DNA of 64,000 nucleotides from Ferrovibrio sp964218355 (lineage in GTDB: Bacteria > Pseudomonadota > Alphaproteobacteria > Ferrovibrionales > Ferrovibrionaceae): positions 51,139 to 115,138 of the forward strand of contig NZ_CAXPMC010000013.1 in assembly GCF_964218355.1 (NCBI RefSeq). The letters run 5' to 3'. The position numbers and the translations under genes were made by a program. The notes under the pieces were generated by a model. It saw nothing but the letters and a program-made list of their open reading frames with translations. It was not told the DNA's origin and ran no database searches. Shown here one piece after another: positions 18,211 through 26,262 of this stretch (position 1 is the first letter of the stretch; each line of letters starts with the position of its first letter).

Positions 18211-18267
18211 CGGACTTCCTGGACTTGCGTAGAAACCCGCCGGACAGCCGGCGGGCGGATCGGCGCG

Positions 18268-18296
18268 CATCATGGCGATTTTGCCGCCCCTGTCAA
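18268..18296 (-). promoter_or_regulatory. Candidate promoter for rplM-rpsI
   Basis: On the minus strand a perfect TTGACA (18296-18291) is followed after 17 bases by ATGATG (18273-18268), about 58 bases before the rplM start. The -35 matches consensus exactly; the -10 is weak. The interval 18211-18744 holds this promoter, an A/T-richer stretch, the 10-bp repeat at 18461 and the cbiM terminator, but no gene I can support. Confidence 0.45.
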
Positions 18297-18460
18297 ACGG
18301 GATGTGTGCTGTTTTTCAGATATTTATGCTGCGGTATTATGATACCAAGAATACTTTCAAGACAAATCAATGCCTTATCCGGTATTGTGGCCGGCCGGAA
18401 AACCGGAAATCCCTGCCCGCCCCGTCACTTGGCGACGCCCGGACGGATTCTGCCGCCGCT

Positions 18461-18590
18461 GACCGCTGTGGACCGCTGGCGACCGTTGCGGACCGCTGGT
18501 GACCGCTGCGGACCGTTACGGACCGCTGGTGACCGCTGGTGACCGCTGGTGACCGTTTCTGACCGCTGGCGACCAGCCGTGACCGCTGGC
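18461..18590. repeat. 10-bp tandem repeat, 13 units
   Basis: Thirteen consecutive 10-base units with no phase slip, consensus GACCGCTGGT. The first four bases GACC are invariant in all 13; variation falls mainly in bases 6-10. The array is non-coding on both strands as far as I can judge and lies between the rplM promoter region and the cbiM terminator. A 10-bp period places every copy on nearly the same face of the helix, which would suit cooperative protein binding, but simple slippage expansion is an equally good explanation. Confidence 0.95.
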
Positions 18591-18685
18591 GCTTATTTCC
18601 ACGCCCGGGCGATTTGCCGGCCGGCCCGCACCCGCGTCATTTCCGGCGCCGGATACCCGGAACAATATAGGTACGGCCGCCCCGA

Positions 18686-18715
18686 AGAAAAGCCCCGGCG
18701 GTTGCCCGCCGGGGC
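18686..18715 (-). terminator. Rho-independent terminator after the cbiM-like gene
   Basis: A 9-bp perfect stem (CCCCGGCGG with CCGCCGGGG, loop TTGC, 18693-18714) followed on the minus strand by CTTTTCTT. It lies 30 bases past the stop of the transporter gene. Confidence 0.82.
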
Positions 18716-18744
18716 CCTGTCTTTACCGTGTGTCCGCCAGCCGG

Positions 18745-19428
18745 TCAGGCGGCGGCGTGGTGCAGGCGGCCGTAGAACAGCGGCCCGGTGCGGAAGCGCG
18801 CCAGCGCCTTGGCGCCGGCCAGCACCGCCAGGTCGGCCAGCGGCTCGATGATGACCACCAGCATGTAGGCGCCGCCGAAGGCGGTCACCTGCGCGAGGTT
18901 CTCGGCACCGAAGCCCTGGCCGTAGAAGGCCCAGAAGGCCACCCAGGCGACCACCCCGCCCTGGTAGGCGGTCGACAGCGCCAGCGCCTGCCGGTAGGTC
19001 ACGTCCACATAGGGGGTGTTGGCCGGCACGATCCGCTTCGCCAGCAGGCTGACCGCCCACAGCGGCACCAGCAGCGTCGTGACGTTGATGCCGTATTGCG
19101 GCAGGTCGAAGGGCGCGAAGAACAGGCCCTGCAGCAGCAGGCCGGCGGCCAGGCCGATGGCGGCCGGACCCGCGCCGAACATCAGGTACAGCGTCGAGCC
19201 GAGGATGAAATGCACCTCGGATACGCCGACCGGGTAATGCGGGAAGATCTCGAAGAAGCTGAAGACCATGGCCGTGGCGATGGCGCCGCGCAGGGCCAGT
19301 GCCGCCACGCCGCCGTCATCGCGGATGGTGCGCAGGCAGAGCCGGCCGGCAATGCCGAAGGATGCTGCCGCGGTGGCATAGCTGAGGATCATCTTGGCAC
19401 CGTCGACGACGCCGGGTTCGATATGCAT
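18745..19428 (-). CDS. CbiM-like energy-coupling-factor transporter permease (cobalt)
   Basis: A 227-residue integral membrane protein with about seven helices, beginning MHIEPGVVDGAK. The extreme N-terminal Met-His pair is the metal-ligand signature of CbiM/NikM proteins, which bind the metal through their own amino terminus. The start at 19428 was chosen for that reason; a longer reading would run through the riboswitch. No cbiN, cbiQ or cbiO gene is adjacent, so the energising module must be elsewhere or the protein works alone. A cobalamin riboswitch lies directly upstream and implies repression when B12 is plentiful. Confidence 0.85.
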   Translation of the reverse strand: MHIEPGVVDGAKMILSYATAAASFGIAGRLCLRTIRDDGGVAALALRGAIATAMVFSFFEIFPHYPVGVSEVHFILGSTLYLMFGAGPAAIGLAAGLLLQGLFFAPFDLPQYGINVTTLLVPLWAVSLLAKRIVPANTPYVDVTYRQALALSTAYQGGVVAWVAFWAFYGQGFGAENLAQVTAFGGAYMLVVIIEPLADLAVLAGAKALARFRTGPLFYGRLHHAAA

Positions 19429-19497
19429 GGTCCGCTCCTGTCCGCACCCACCGTGCGGGATGGTTGTCGTCTGGCACGGGCGAAGGGCGCGCGCCGG

Positions 19498-19675
19498 TGG
19501 CGATGGCAGGTCTCCTGGCTCGCGGTTCGCCGCTCCACCCGCCCTTCCCGGCCCGGCACCGGACCAGTGGTTTGCGGATGTCGCTCGCCGCTCACAGTTG
19601 CGGGGGCAGCCACGGCTTCGGTCCGCAGATCGGGCCTCACCGTATTCCCGTTTCACCGCTGCCCAGACCGGATAT
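19498..19675 (-). promoter_or_regulatory. Cobalamin (B12) riboswitch
   Basis: Read on the minus strand, the interval contains, in order, GGTGAAACGGGAATACGGTG, the near-invariant GCTGCCCCCGCAACTGTGA core, a CCACTGG stem, GGGAAGG, and the closing B12 box AGCCAGGAGACCTGCC (near 19505-19520). These are the hallmark conserved blocks of the adenosylcobalamin class. The gap to the cbiM-like start is about 70 bases, enough for the regulatory stem. This explains most of the 347-base gap 19429-19775. Confidence 0.95.
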
Positions 19676-19775
19676 CCCGAGTCGGGGACGGCGGAACCAT
19701 CAGGGCGGAATCTGCTGCAAAAGCCGCGCCGCCGCAAGGGGCTGCCAGCAGGCCAGCATTCTGCCGGCGCGCAGC

Positions 19776-20573
19776 TTACGGGCGGACCGGTTTCACGCCA
19801 TGCCCCTTGCCGGCGGAGCCGTTGCAGTATGCGCAGAGCGGAACCAGATTGATCACGCTGTTCACGCAGACCGATTTCAGGGCACCCACCTGATTGGCCA
19901 CCGCGGCCACGGTGAGAAAAATGCTGCCTTCATCGCTCAGCGTGTAGCGCAGGACCGAGGATGCCGTCGAATGGGTGAACGTCCCCGACGGGCTGCCCTT
20001 GGGCGGAATGAATGCGTAAACGCCGGATTGCAATTGCCCCGCTTTCGGCCCACCGGCAACGCCGACGGTGTAGCCGCAGGCACGGAGAGCCTTCAGCACC
20101 GCCATGCCCGATCCGCCCGATTGCGGGTGATGATGATCGATCTGCACGAGCCGCGTCGGCATCACCAGGCCGCAATTATGGCAGGGATAGGCTTCCTCGG
20201 TGTTGGTCGTGGCGGAAGCAGCGGGTGTAATATACGGAATGCTGGCAGTGCCACCGGGACAGCGGTACATGGCCTGCCAGTTCGGGTCGCTGAGAACCTG
20301 TCGGTAGCTTGATCTGGCCAGGTCGTTCAGCCGTTTCACCAGAGCGTTGATGTCTTTGCACTGCATCTTGGCTTTGACGATTTTGCCCTGAACCATCTCG
20401 ACCCTGTCGGGTTTCGGGTAGGGGGCACCGCTCACCTTGACGACCCGGATTTTCAGGCTGGGATGAATCGTGACGTCCCCGGTGGCCGGGTTAATCGTTC
20501 GCAAGCCCGGCTGAGAATCCTTTTTCAGCATATTGCTTGTCACATAGGTAAAGCTGCCAATATTCAGGGCCAT
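19776..20573 (-). CDS. Orphan HNH-endonuclease-like protein
   Basis: A 265-residue protein I cannot assign to a named family. It has the elements of a zinc-containing HNH nuclease: CHNC at residues 131-134, IDHHH at 145-149, then NLVPLCAYCNGSAGKG with N242 and CxxCN at 247-251. The spacing is unusual because about 90 residues separate the DHHH and the N/CxxC parts, where normal HNH folds have 15 to 30. The first 120 residues show no recognisable domain. No signal peptide. The flanks are lower in GC than the neighbours, hinting at acquisition. A GGGGGAGGGG ribosome site precedes the ATG. A toxin or a defence nuclease are both possible; no immunity gene is adjacent. Confidence 0.6.
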   Translation of the reverse strand: MALNIGSFTYVTSNMLKKDSQPGLRTINPATGDVTIHPSLKIRVVKVSGAPYPKPDRVEMVQGKIVKAKMQCKDINALVKRLNDLARSSYRQVLSDPNWQAMYRCPGGTASIPYITPAASATTNTEEAYPCHNCGLVMPTRLVQIDHHHPQSGGSGMAVLKALRACGYTVGVAGGPKAGQLQSGVYAFIPPKGSPSGTFTHSTASSVLRYTLSDEGSIFLTVAAVANQVGALKSVCVNSVINLVPLCAYCNGSAGKGHGVKPVRP

Positions 20574-20727
20574 TTCCCCTCCCCCGCCTGGCCATCATGC
20601 GGGCCTGGCGGGAGAAACAGTACCTACCTCCGGGAATATGTGAACCGCAAATCCACAATCCTAAATATGTATTCACCGCGCGCTGCGGGGCGGGCGGCAG
20701 CGCAGTCAGCCGGGCCTGCGGGACAGG

Positions 20728-22308
20728 TCAGCGGAACACCCAGACGATGATGGCGGTGGCCACCACGATGGCCCCGCCGATCACCCGGTAATTCAGCAGC
20801 CACGGCGTGCCGGCGGCCACCGCCGTGTCGCCGCGCTGCCACAGGGTGGTGGCGAGCCGGTCGGCCGGCGGCGGCGCGGTGGCGAGGCTGACGGCGATGC
20901 CGACCATGGCACAGGCCAGGGTGGTCAGGCCGGCCACCACCGAGAAATGCGGCAGCGGATCGGCGATGCCGGCCGCCGCCATCCCGCTGCGCGCCACCAG
21001 CAGCCCAAGGCCCAGCGCATGGCCGAAGACCATGGTGGCAAGCGCGCCGGCCGCGTTCATGCGCCGCCAGAAGATGCCGAGCAGGAACACCGCCACCATC
21101 GGCGGCACCGCATACGAGAAGACCTGCTGGATGTAGTTGAACAGGCCGGGAAAATCGCGGATCACCAGCGGCCAGAAGGCGGCGATGACGATGAAGCCGC
21201 CGGTGACGGTGCGGCCGATGCGCACGGTCTTCTGCGCCGACCAGCCCTGCCGGTCGGCACCGGCGAAATCGTACATCACCAGCGTCGCGGCCGAGTTGAG
21301 CGTCGAATCGATGGTCGACATGATCGCCGCCAGCAGGCCGCAGAGCACCAGCCCGGTCAGCCCGACCGGCAGGAAGCGGCGCACCAGTTCGGGGAAGACC
21401 TGGTCGCCATTCTCCAGCCCCGGCAGCAGGCTGATGGCGATGGCGCCCGGGATCGCCATGATGAACAGCGGCAGCAGCTTCAGCGCCGCCGCCAGCATGG
21501 CGCCCCAGCGCGCATGGTCGACCGAGCGGGCGCCCAGCGCGCGCTGCATGATGTACTGGTTGGTGCCCCAGTAATAGAAGCCGAGGATCGGCAGGCCGAT
21601 CAGCACACCGGTCCATGGCAGGGCCGGATCGTCGGCCGGGCGGATCAGCGACAGGTGATCGGCCGGCACCGCGGCCAGCGCCGCCGTCCACGAGAAATCG
21701 AACTGCGCAAAAACCTCCCAGGTGATCGCGGTGCAGCCGACAATCAGCACGATGGCCTGCAACACGTCGGTATAGACCACGCCGCGCAGGCCGCCGGCCG
21801 CCGTGTAGATGCCGGCGAACAGCGCCAGCCCGATACAGGCCGGCAGGAAGGGGATTCCCGGCACGAAGACCTGCAGCACCAGAACGCCGGCATAGACGCT
21901 GCCGGCGGTGTCGACGAAGATCGACAGGAAGATGGTCAGTGCCGAAACATAGAGCCGCGTGGTGCGGCCGAAGCGGCGGCCGAGATATTCGGGGATCGTC
22001 GTCAGCCGGTTGCGCAGGAAGACCGGGATGGTGAACAAAGCCATGAACACCAGGATCAGCGCCGCCCACAATTCGTAATGGGCCACGGAAATGCCGCTGC
22101 TGTAGGCGGCACCGGCCACGCCGATCAGCGTGGTGGACGAGATGTTGGACGCGAACAGCGACAGGCCGATGGCGATGAAGCCGAGGCTGCGGCCGGCGAG
22201 GAAGAGTTCATCGCCGGATGTCGCCTTGCGCGACACCATGAAGCCGATGACGAGGACGGCAATCAGATAGAGTCCGACCACCGCCCAGTCGAGCGTCTGT
22301 AATGCCAT
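20728..22308 (-). CDS. Sodium:solute symporter (SSS family)
   Basis: A 526-residue membrane protein with about 14 helices. It carries the family landmarks FLAGRSLGFIAIGLSLFASNISSTTLIG near the N-terminus (abbreviated) and GLLAAIMSTIDSTLNSAATL near residue 340, whose serines form the conserved sodium site. It resembles the SGLT-like branch that carries sugars or polyols. It lies 63 bases after the glucosylglycerol-phosphate synthase gene on the same strand, so uptake or recovery of a leaked compatible solute is a reasonable inference; substrate not proven. Confidence 0.85.
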   Translation of the reverse strand: MALQTLDWAVVGLYLIAVLVIGFMVSRKATSGDELFLAGRSLGFIAIGLSLFASNISSTTLIGVAGAAYSSGISVAHYELWAALILVFMALFTIPVFLRNRLTTIPEYLGRRFGRTTRLYVSALTIFLSIFVDTAGSVYAGVLVLQVFVPGIPFLPACIGLALFAGIYTAAGGLRGVVYTDVLQAIVLIVGCTAITWEVFAQFDFSWTAALAAVPADHLSLIRPADDPALPWTGVLIGLPILGFYYWGTNQYIMQRALGARSVDHARWGAMLAAALKLLPLFIMAIPGAIAISLLPGLENGDQVFPELVRRFLPVGLTGLVLCGLLAAIMSTIDSTLNSAATLVMYDFAGADRQGWSAQKTVRIGRTVTGGFIVIAAFWPLVIRDFPGLFNYIQQVFSYAVPPMVAVFLLGIFWRRMNAAGALATMVFGHALGLGLLVARSGMAAAGIADPLPHFSVVAGLTTLACAMVGIAVSLATAPPPADRLATTLWQRGDTAVAAGTPWLLNYRVIGGAIVVATAIIVWVFR

Positions 22309-22371
22309 GTCTTTTTACCCCCGGACGTTTCCTCGGTTCTTCGGCTGCCCGGCCCGTGGCCGGGCAGTCCG

Positions 22372-23985
22372 TCAGGCGGCGCGCGGTGCGTCGCCCGGCT
22401 TGCCGGCCGGTTTCTTGTCGGTCCCGGACTTGTCGGTCTTTAGCGGCGCGACCTTGCCCCCATTGCTGTCTCTCTTGGCGCCCAGCCCGGCGAAACGTTC
22501 CTGCACATGGTGCGCCCAATGATTGACGTCCCAGCGGTTGACCCGCCGGCGCATCGATTCCATGCGGCTCTCCCGCTCCTCGCGACTCATGTCCAGCGCC
22601 ACGTCGATGGCAGCGTCCATGCTGGCGGCCGAATAGGGATTGGTGCTGACCGCTTCCGGAAACTCGACCGAGGCGCCGGTGAATTCCGACAGGATCAGGG
22701 CACCGGGCTCGCCATTCTGCGCGGCGACGAATTCCTTGGCCACCAGGTTGAGGCCATCGCGCAGCGGCGTGATCCAGCACACATCGGCGGCACTGTAATA
22801 GCAGAGCAGCTCGTCGAACGGCACCGGCCGGGTCGACAGCAGGATCGGCGTCCAGCTCAGGTTGCCATAGCGGCCGTTGATGGCACCGACCAGCCGCTCG
22901 ATTTCGCGCTGCGCCGCGCGATAGACCGTCATGCCGTCCGCCGCCGCCACGGCGACGCAGAACAGCTGCACCTTGCCGCGCAGCTCGGGCCGCCGCGCCA
23001 GCAGGCGGTCGAATGCCTCCAGCATCTGCTTGGTGCCCTTGGTGTAGTCGACGCGGCCGACCGACAACAGCAGGCGACGCTCGCCGATCTGGTTCTTGAT
23101 GTCGGCAACCCGGCCACCGGCCTCGAAGGTGGAGAGATGCTTGTTGATCACCTCAGGATTGGTGCCGATCGGCCAGGCGTCGATCTCGACGCGGCGGCCA
23201 TCGATGGTCAGCTCGGTGGTGACCTCGGGCTCCGACAGGGCGGCGCCGGTCGGGTTGAACGGCCCTTCCACGTCGCGCCGGGTCAGCCGCTTGGCGCCGG
23301 CCAGCGAGCAGGCCAGGCTGGCGAAATTCTCGGCGTAACGCGGGATGTGGAAGCCGACGATGTCGCATTTCAGCAGGCTGTCGAGGATCTCCTTGCGCCA
23401 CGGTACCACATTGAAGACATCCGGCGCCGGGAATGGCGTGTGGTGGAAAAAGGCGATCCGCGCATTCGGCTTCATGCGGCGCACATAATGCGGCACCAGC
23501 CACAGATTGTAGTCATGCACCCAGATGAAGGCGTCGTCGGTCGCCTGCTCGCAGGCCGCTTCCGCAAACAGCCGGTTCACTTCACAGAACGTGTCCCAGT
23601 CGACCGCGTCGTAATTGAACAGCCACGGAAAGGAATGGAGAATCGGCCAGAAGGCCTCCTTCGAGGTGACGTGGTAGAAGGACTTGACCTGCTCGGCGGT
23701 CAGCGGCAGGCGCACGACGTCGTAGGACCCGTAAGAATCCTCGATATGGATACGGCGCTGGAACATCGCCTTGCCGGGCGCCGGGCTCTGCTTCCACGCC
23801 ACCCAGCAGGCGTCCTTCGCGGTCGAGAAGAAGCCCTTCAGGGCCGGCACCACGCCGTTCGGGCTCTTGTTCTCGCGGTAGATCGTCTTGCCACCCTCCG
23901 TCACCTCCTCGTAGGGCTGGCGGTGATAGACGATGACAAAGGAATTCTTCCTGTCTTTGGCGTCGGTCTGCGTTGCTTCGGTCAT
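22372..23985 (-). CDS. ggpS: Glucosylglycerol-phosphate synthase
   Basis: Family GT20 enzyme of 537 residues, expected to join ADP-glucose and glycerol-3-phosphate to make glucosylglycerol phosphate, an osmoprotectant. It is related to trehalose-6-phosphate synthase, but the N-terminus VIVYHRQPYEEV (17-28) and KSPNGVVPALKGFF (40-53), and TWVAWKQ-like VAWKQ, match the GgpS branch rather than the SNR/GGL start of OtsA. Other conserved blocks are ITSKEAFWPILHSFPW-like, WVHDYNLWLVPHY, IAFFHHTPFP and WITPLRDGLNLVAKEFVA. The C-terminal 40 residues are lysine/glycine-rich and dispensable-looking. The ATG overlaps the phosphatase stop (ATGA). Confidence 0.82.
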   Translation of the reverse strand: MTEATQTDAKDRKNSFVIVYHRQPYEEVTEGGKTIYRENKSPNGVVPALKGFFSTAKDACWVAWKQSPAPGKAMFQRRIHIEDSYGSYDVVRLPLTAEQVKSFYHVTSKEAFWPILHSFPWLFNYDAVDWDTFCEVNRLFAEAACEQATDDAFIWVHDYNLWLVPHYVRRMKPNARIAFFHHTPFPAPDVFNVVPWRKEILDSLLKCDIVGFHIPRYAENFASLACSLAGAKRLTRRDVEGPFNPTGAALSEPEVTTELTIDGRRVEIDAWPIGTNPEVINKHLSTFEAGGRVADIKNQIGERRLLLSVGRVDYTKGTKQMLEAFDRLLARRPELRGKVQLFCVAVAAADGMTVYRAAQREIERLVGAINGRYGNLSWTPILLSTRPVPFDELLCYYSAADVCWITPLRDGLNLVAKEFVAAQNGEPGALILSEFTGASVEFPEAVSTNPYSAASMDAAIDVALDMSREERESRMESMRRRVNRWDVNHWAHHVQERFAGLGAKRDSNGGKVAPLKTDKSGTDKKPAGKPGDAPRAA

Positions 23986-24767
23986 GCCGTGGTCTCCTTC
24001 AAGATCGTCTGGGTCGTTGCGCTCCTGCGCAGAGGGTTGAGATCGAAATGGTCGAGGGCTTCGAGGATGCCGCCGGCACCATGCGCCGTGGCGCGGTAGG
24101 TTCCGGGATGCGCATCCAGCGCCGCCAGCAGGGGCGCCTCGGCATTGCCCACCGCCACGCCGTTCAGGCCGGTGGCGAACATCGAGAGGTCGTTCAGCGT
24201 GTCGCCGGCCACCAGCACGCGGCTGTCGGGCACCCCCATCTGCCGCAGCACGCGGCGCAGCGTGGTGCCCTTGTTCACCCCGCGCGGCAGCACGTCGAAG
24301 AACAGGCCGGCCGAGGTGACGGCGTCATAGCCGGCATCGGCGATCTCGGCGGCGGCGGCATCGGCGGCGGCCTGATCGTCGTAGAAATAGGACAGCCGCC
24401 GGCCGCCGAAAACCTCCTGCAGGCGCAGCGCCGGATGGCGGGCCATGATCGCCGCGGCCGCGTCGGTGCCCGGCCAGCGGCTGTCGATCCAGGCTTCCAG
24501 TTCGGCATGGCGCTGCCAGTCGGGCCCGACCACCACGCTGGTGCCGACATCGCCGATGATCAGGTCCGGCACCGGCATGGCGCCGCCCAGACCCCAGTCG
24601 CCATCGGCCGGCAGGCCGGAAGCAAAGGGAATGTCGCGGCCGGTGACGAAGGCGAGCGTCACCTGCGGCCGGTGGGCCGCAAGCAGGTCGTAGAGCCGGC
24701 GGCGCTGCTGCTCGCTGCCGCCCAGGAAAGTGCCATCGAGATCGACGGCCAGAAAAAGATCAGTCAC
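23982..24767 (-). CDS. HAD-family glucosylglycerol 3-phosphatase (probable)
   Basis: HAD-superfamily phosphatase of 261 residues. Motif I is VDLDGTFLGG (nucleophile D9, acid D11), motif II the TGRD region, motif III the NKGTTLR lysine, motif IV GDTLND. Its position immediately before ggpS with a 4-base overlap, and its resemblance to the phosphatase domain fused to GgpS in some proteobacteria (GgpPS), argue that it dephosphorylates glucosylglycerol 3-phosphate. It could also act on sucrose or mannosylglycerate phosphates, as close HAD relatives do. It is the first gene of the three-gene operon. Confidence 0.75.
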   Translation of the reverse strand: MTDLFLAVDLDGTFLGGSEQQRRRLYDLLAAHRPQVTLAFVTGRDIPFASGLPADGDWGLGGAMPVPDLIIGDVGTSVVVGPDWQRHAELEAWIDSRWPGTDAAAAIMARHPALRLQEVFGGRRLSYFYDDQAAADAAAAEIADAGYDAVTSAGLFFDVLPRGVNKGTTLRRVLRQMGVPDSRVLVAGDTLNDLSMFATGLNGVAVGNAEAPLLAALDAHPGTYRATAHGAGGILEALDHFDLNPLRRSATTQTILKETTA

Positions 24768-25286
24768 CGGGCTTCACCTGCCTTCCGAATGTGACCCTCC
24801 GATACAGGGCGCCGGGCGAGGCCGGCGCAGGCCAATATAGGCCGCCGGACGGTGCCGGCGCGGGCACGGCGCCGGGCGCCGCGCAACAAGGGGGAATACT
24901 CACCCGGCATGTAAAACCGGGCGATTCTGAAATCCATCGTGCAGGGCGCACGATCATTGGAAAGTTATTGCACTGCAATCTATCAGATAACTGAGTAAAA
25001 TCAAGCAAAAAATGCCAGAAAAGACAGGCATTTAATCTTTATATGTACTTCCGGCGGGTTATTTTAATGAAGACGTGGCTATTATTGATTTCGCCAATAC
25101 TGAATATTTCCGGACAAGAAGAACGCGGCGGATGAATATTTGCCGCCGACAGGTTCTGTCGGCCGGCGGGGTCGCCGCCGCCGCGGCCCGGCAGCCCTGC
25201 CTGCCGCAGCGCACCCTGCCCCGGCCGCGGCCCGGCAGGGCCGGTTCAGCGGCCCGGTCCGGCAGGACCGCTTCAGCGGGGCCGGT
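24768..25286. other. Intergenic region with low-GC island
   Basis: No gene is supportable in this 519-base stretch. From about 24,960 to 25,140 the sequence is strikingly A/T-rich relative to the genome, with short dyads such as TTGCACTGCAA (24969-24979). It should contain the promoter of the phosphatase-ggpS operon (reading minus). A short GC-rich direct repeat lies at the right end. Confidence 0.6.
25010..25033. terminator. Weak hairpin in the low-GC island
   Basis: AAATGCC pairs with GGCATTT around a 10-base A-rich loop. The stem is short and the flanks are A/T-rich on both sides, so it could stop transcription coming from either direction, but it is not a strong terminator. Confidence 0.3.
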
Positions 25287-25293
25287 TCAGCGG
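25231..25293. repeat. Short GC-rich imperfect direct repeats
   Basis: Two 22-base units sharing CCGGCAGG and CTTCAGCGG or GTTCAGCGG cores (25231-25252 and 25258-25279), then a third partial unit GGGCCGGTTCAGCGG ending at 25293. They overlap the last codons of the thioesterase gene. Confidence 0.6.
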
Positions 25294-25706
25294 GCGGGCG
25301 GAATCGCGTAGGTCAGCACGGCATGGGCGACCGGGCCGGCCGCCTGCCCGGCGGAATGCAGGCCGATCTCGCAGATGGCCAGCGTCTTGCCCAGTTTCAG
25401 CATGGTCGCCTCGGCGATCAGGTCCGACAGGTCGGGCTTGCGCAGGAAGTTGATGTTCAGGTTCGTCGTCACCGCCAGCGCCACCGGGCCGATCTGGCCG
25501 AGAATGAGGAGATAGGCGGCGCAGTCGGCCATCGCCATCATGGTGGGACCGGAAACGGTGCCGCCGGGCCGCAGATGCGCCTCGCCGACCGGCATCGCCA
25601 TGCGCAGGCAGCGGCCGTCCCAGGATTCGATGCGGTAGCGCATCGGCCGCATCTGCGGGAATTCGCGGTCGAGAAACGCCTCCAGCTCGGCCTTGTCCAT
25701 TTTCAT
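25287..25706 (-). CDS. PaaI-type hotdog-fold thioesterase
   Basis: A 139-residue single-domain hotdog protein expected to hydrolyse acyl-CoA thioesters. The conserved core is HLRPGGTVSGPTMMAMADCAAYLLI near residue 45, where the acidic D at MADC takes the catalytic position used in this family, followed by the NLNINFLRKPD strand. The start at 25706 (MKMDKAELEAF) has a GGGGGAGGG ribosome site; codons further upstream are in frame but run into the tRNA-Asn region. It has no operon partner. Confidence 0.85.
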   Translation of the reverse strand: MKMDKAELEAFLDREFPQMRPMRYRIESWDGRCLRMAMPVGEAHLRPGGTVSGPTMMAMADCAAYLLILGQIGPVALAVTTNLNINFLRKPDLSDLIAEATMLKLGKTLAICEIGLHSAGQAAGPVAHAVLTYAIPPAR

Positions 25707-25837
25707 CCGGCGGCCCTCCCCCATTCCGCTTAGCATCGGAAAAGGCAGGAGAAAAGCGCGGCCACGCGAGGGGCGAAATTTTTGAACACGGGGCTTGCAC
25801 CCGCGGGCGGCTGTGAGTACGTTGCGCGCCGCACTGG

Positions 25838-25912
25838 TCCCAGGTAGCTCAGTGGTAGAGCAGGCGGCTGTTAACCGCCCGGTCGGGGGTTCGAATCCCT
25901 CCCTGGGAGCCA
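25838..25912 (+). tRNA. tRNA-Asn (anticodon GTT)
   Basis: A 75-base cloverleaf. Acceptor TCCCAGG pairs with CCTGGGA, discriminator G, encoded CCA at 25910-25912. The anticodon stem-loop reads GGCGG CTGTTAA CCGCC with GTT. D-arm and T-arm (GGGGGTTCGAATCCCTC) are regular. Confidence 0.97.
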
Positions 25913-25994
25913 TCTTTCCCGACAATCCGACACGCAAAATCATCGCCGCAGGCTCTGCCGGCGGTGCATCGCTGCGCCCGCCGGCAGGGGCCGC

Positions 25995-26219
25995 TCAGGC
26001 CCGCACCATGCCCTGCACGATGCGGCGCGCCACCGGCGCCACCACCAGCACCACCGGGAAGGCGACCGCCCAGGAAGGCAGCCAGGCGGCAAGCCACAGG
26101 CCGCCGAAATCCTCGACCGGGCCGGCGGTGCGGAAGGTGGCGATGCCGGAGACCAGCAGCGACATCAGGGCGGAGAGCACGAAGCCGAAGGCAACGGGCA
26201 CGAAGCGTGGGGAGATCAT
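25995..26219 (-). CDS. DUF2798 small membrane protein
   Basis: A 74-residue protein with two membrane helices joined by the characteristic ...GLWLAAWLPSWAVAFPVVLVV segment (residues about 40-60), the DUF2798 signature. Function of the family is unknown. It lies 43 bases after the DUF2938 gene on the same strand, probably in one transcript governed by the divergent MerR regulator. Confidence 0.8.
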   Translation of the reverse strand: MISPRFVPVAFGFVLSALMSLLVSGIATFRTAGPVEDFGGLWLAAWLPSWAVAFPVVLVVAPVARRIVQGMVRA

Positions 26220-26262
26220 CAGGGGTTCCTTTCCTGTCTGCATTGACTGGCGATGGGAGGCA

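Noticed and set aside
18461..18590. CRISPR array
   Set aside because: Units are 10 bases and abut directly with no spacers; no cas genes are near.
19776..20573. Toxin-antitoxin pair
   Set aside because: No small gene overlaps or abuts the HNH-like gene; the next elements on either side are the cobalamin riboswitch and the symporter gene.
20624..22069. Alternative large open frame over the symporter gene
   Set aside because: It reads arginine-rich nonsense in a shifted frame of the SSS symporter, which has clear family motifs.
22372..23985. Trehalose-6-phosphate synthase (OtsA)
   Set aside because: The protein belongs to the same family, but the start (VIVYHRQPYEEV, SPNGVVPAL) fits glucosylglycerol-phosphate synthase, and OtsA-type SNR and GGL loops are absent.
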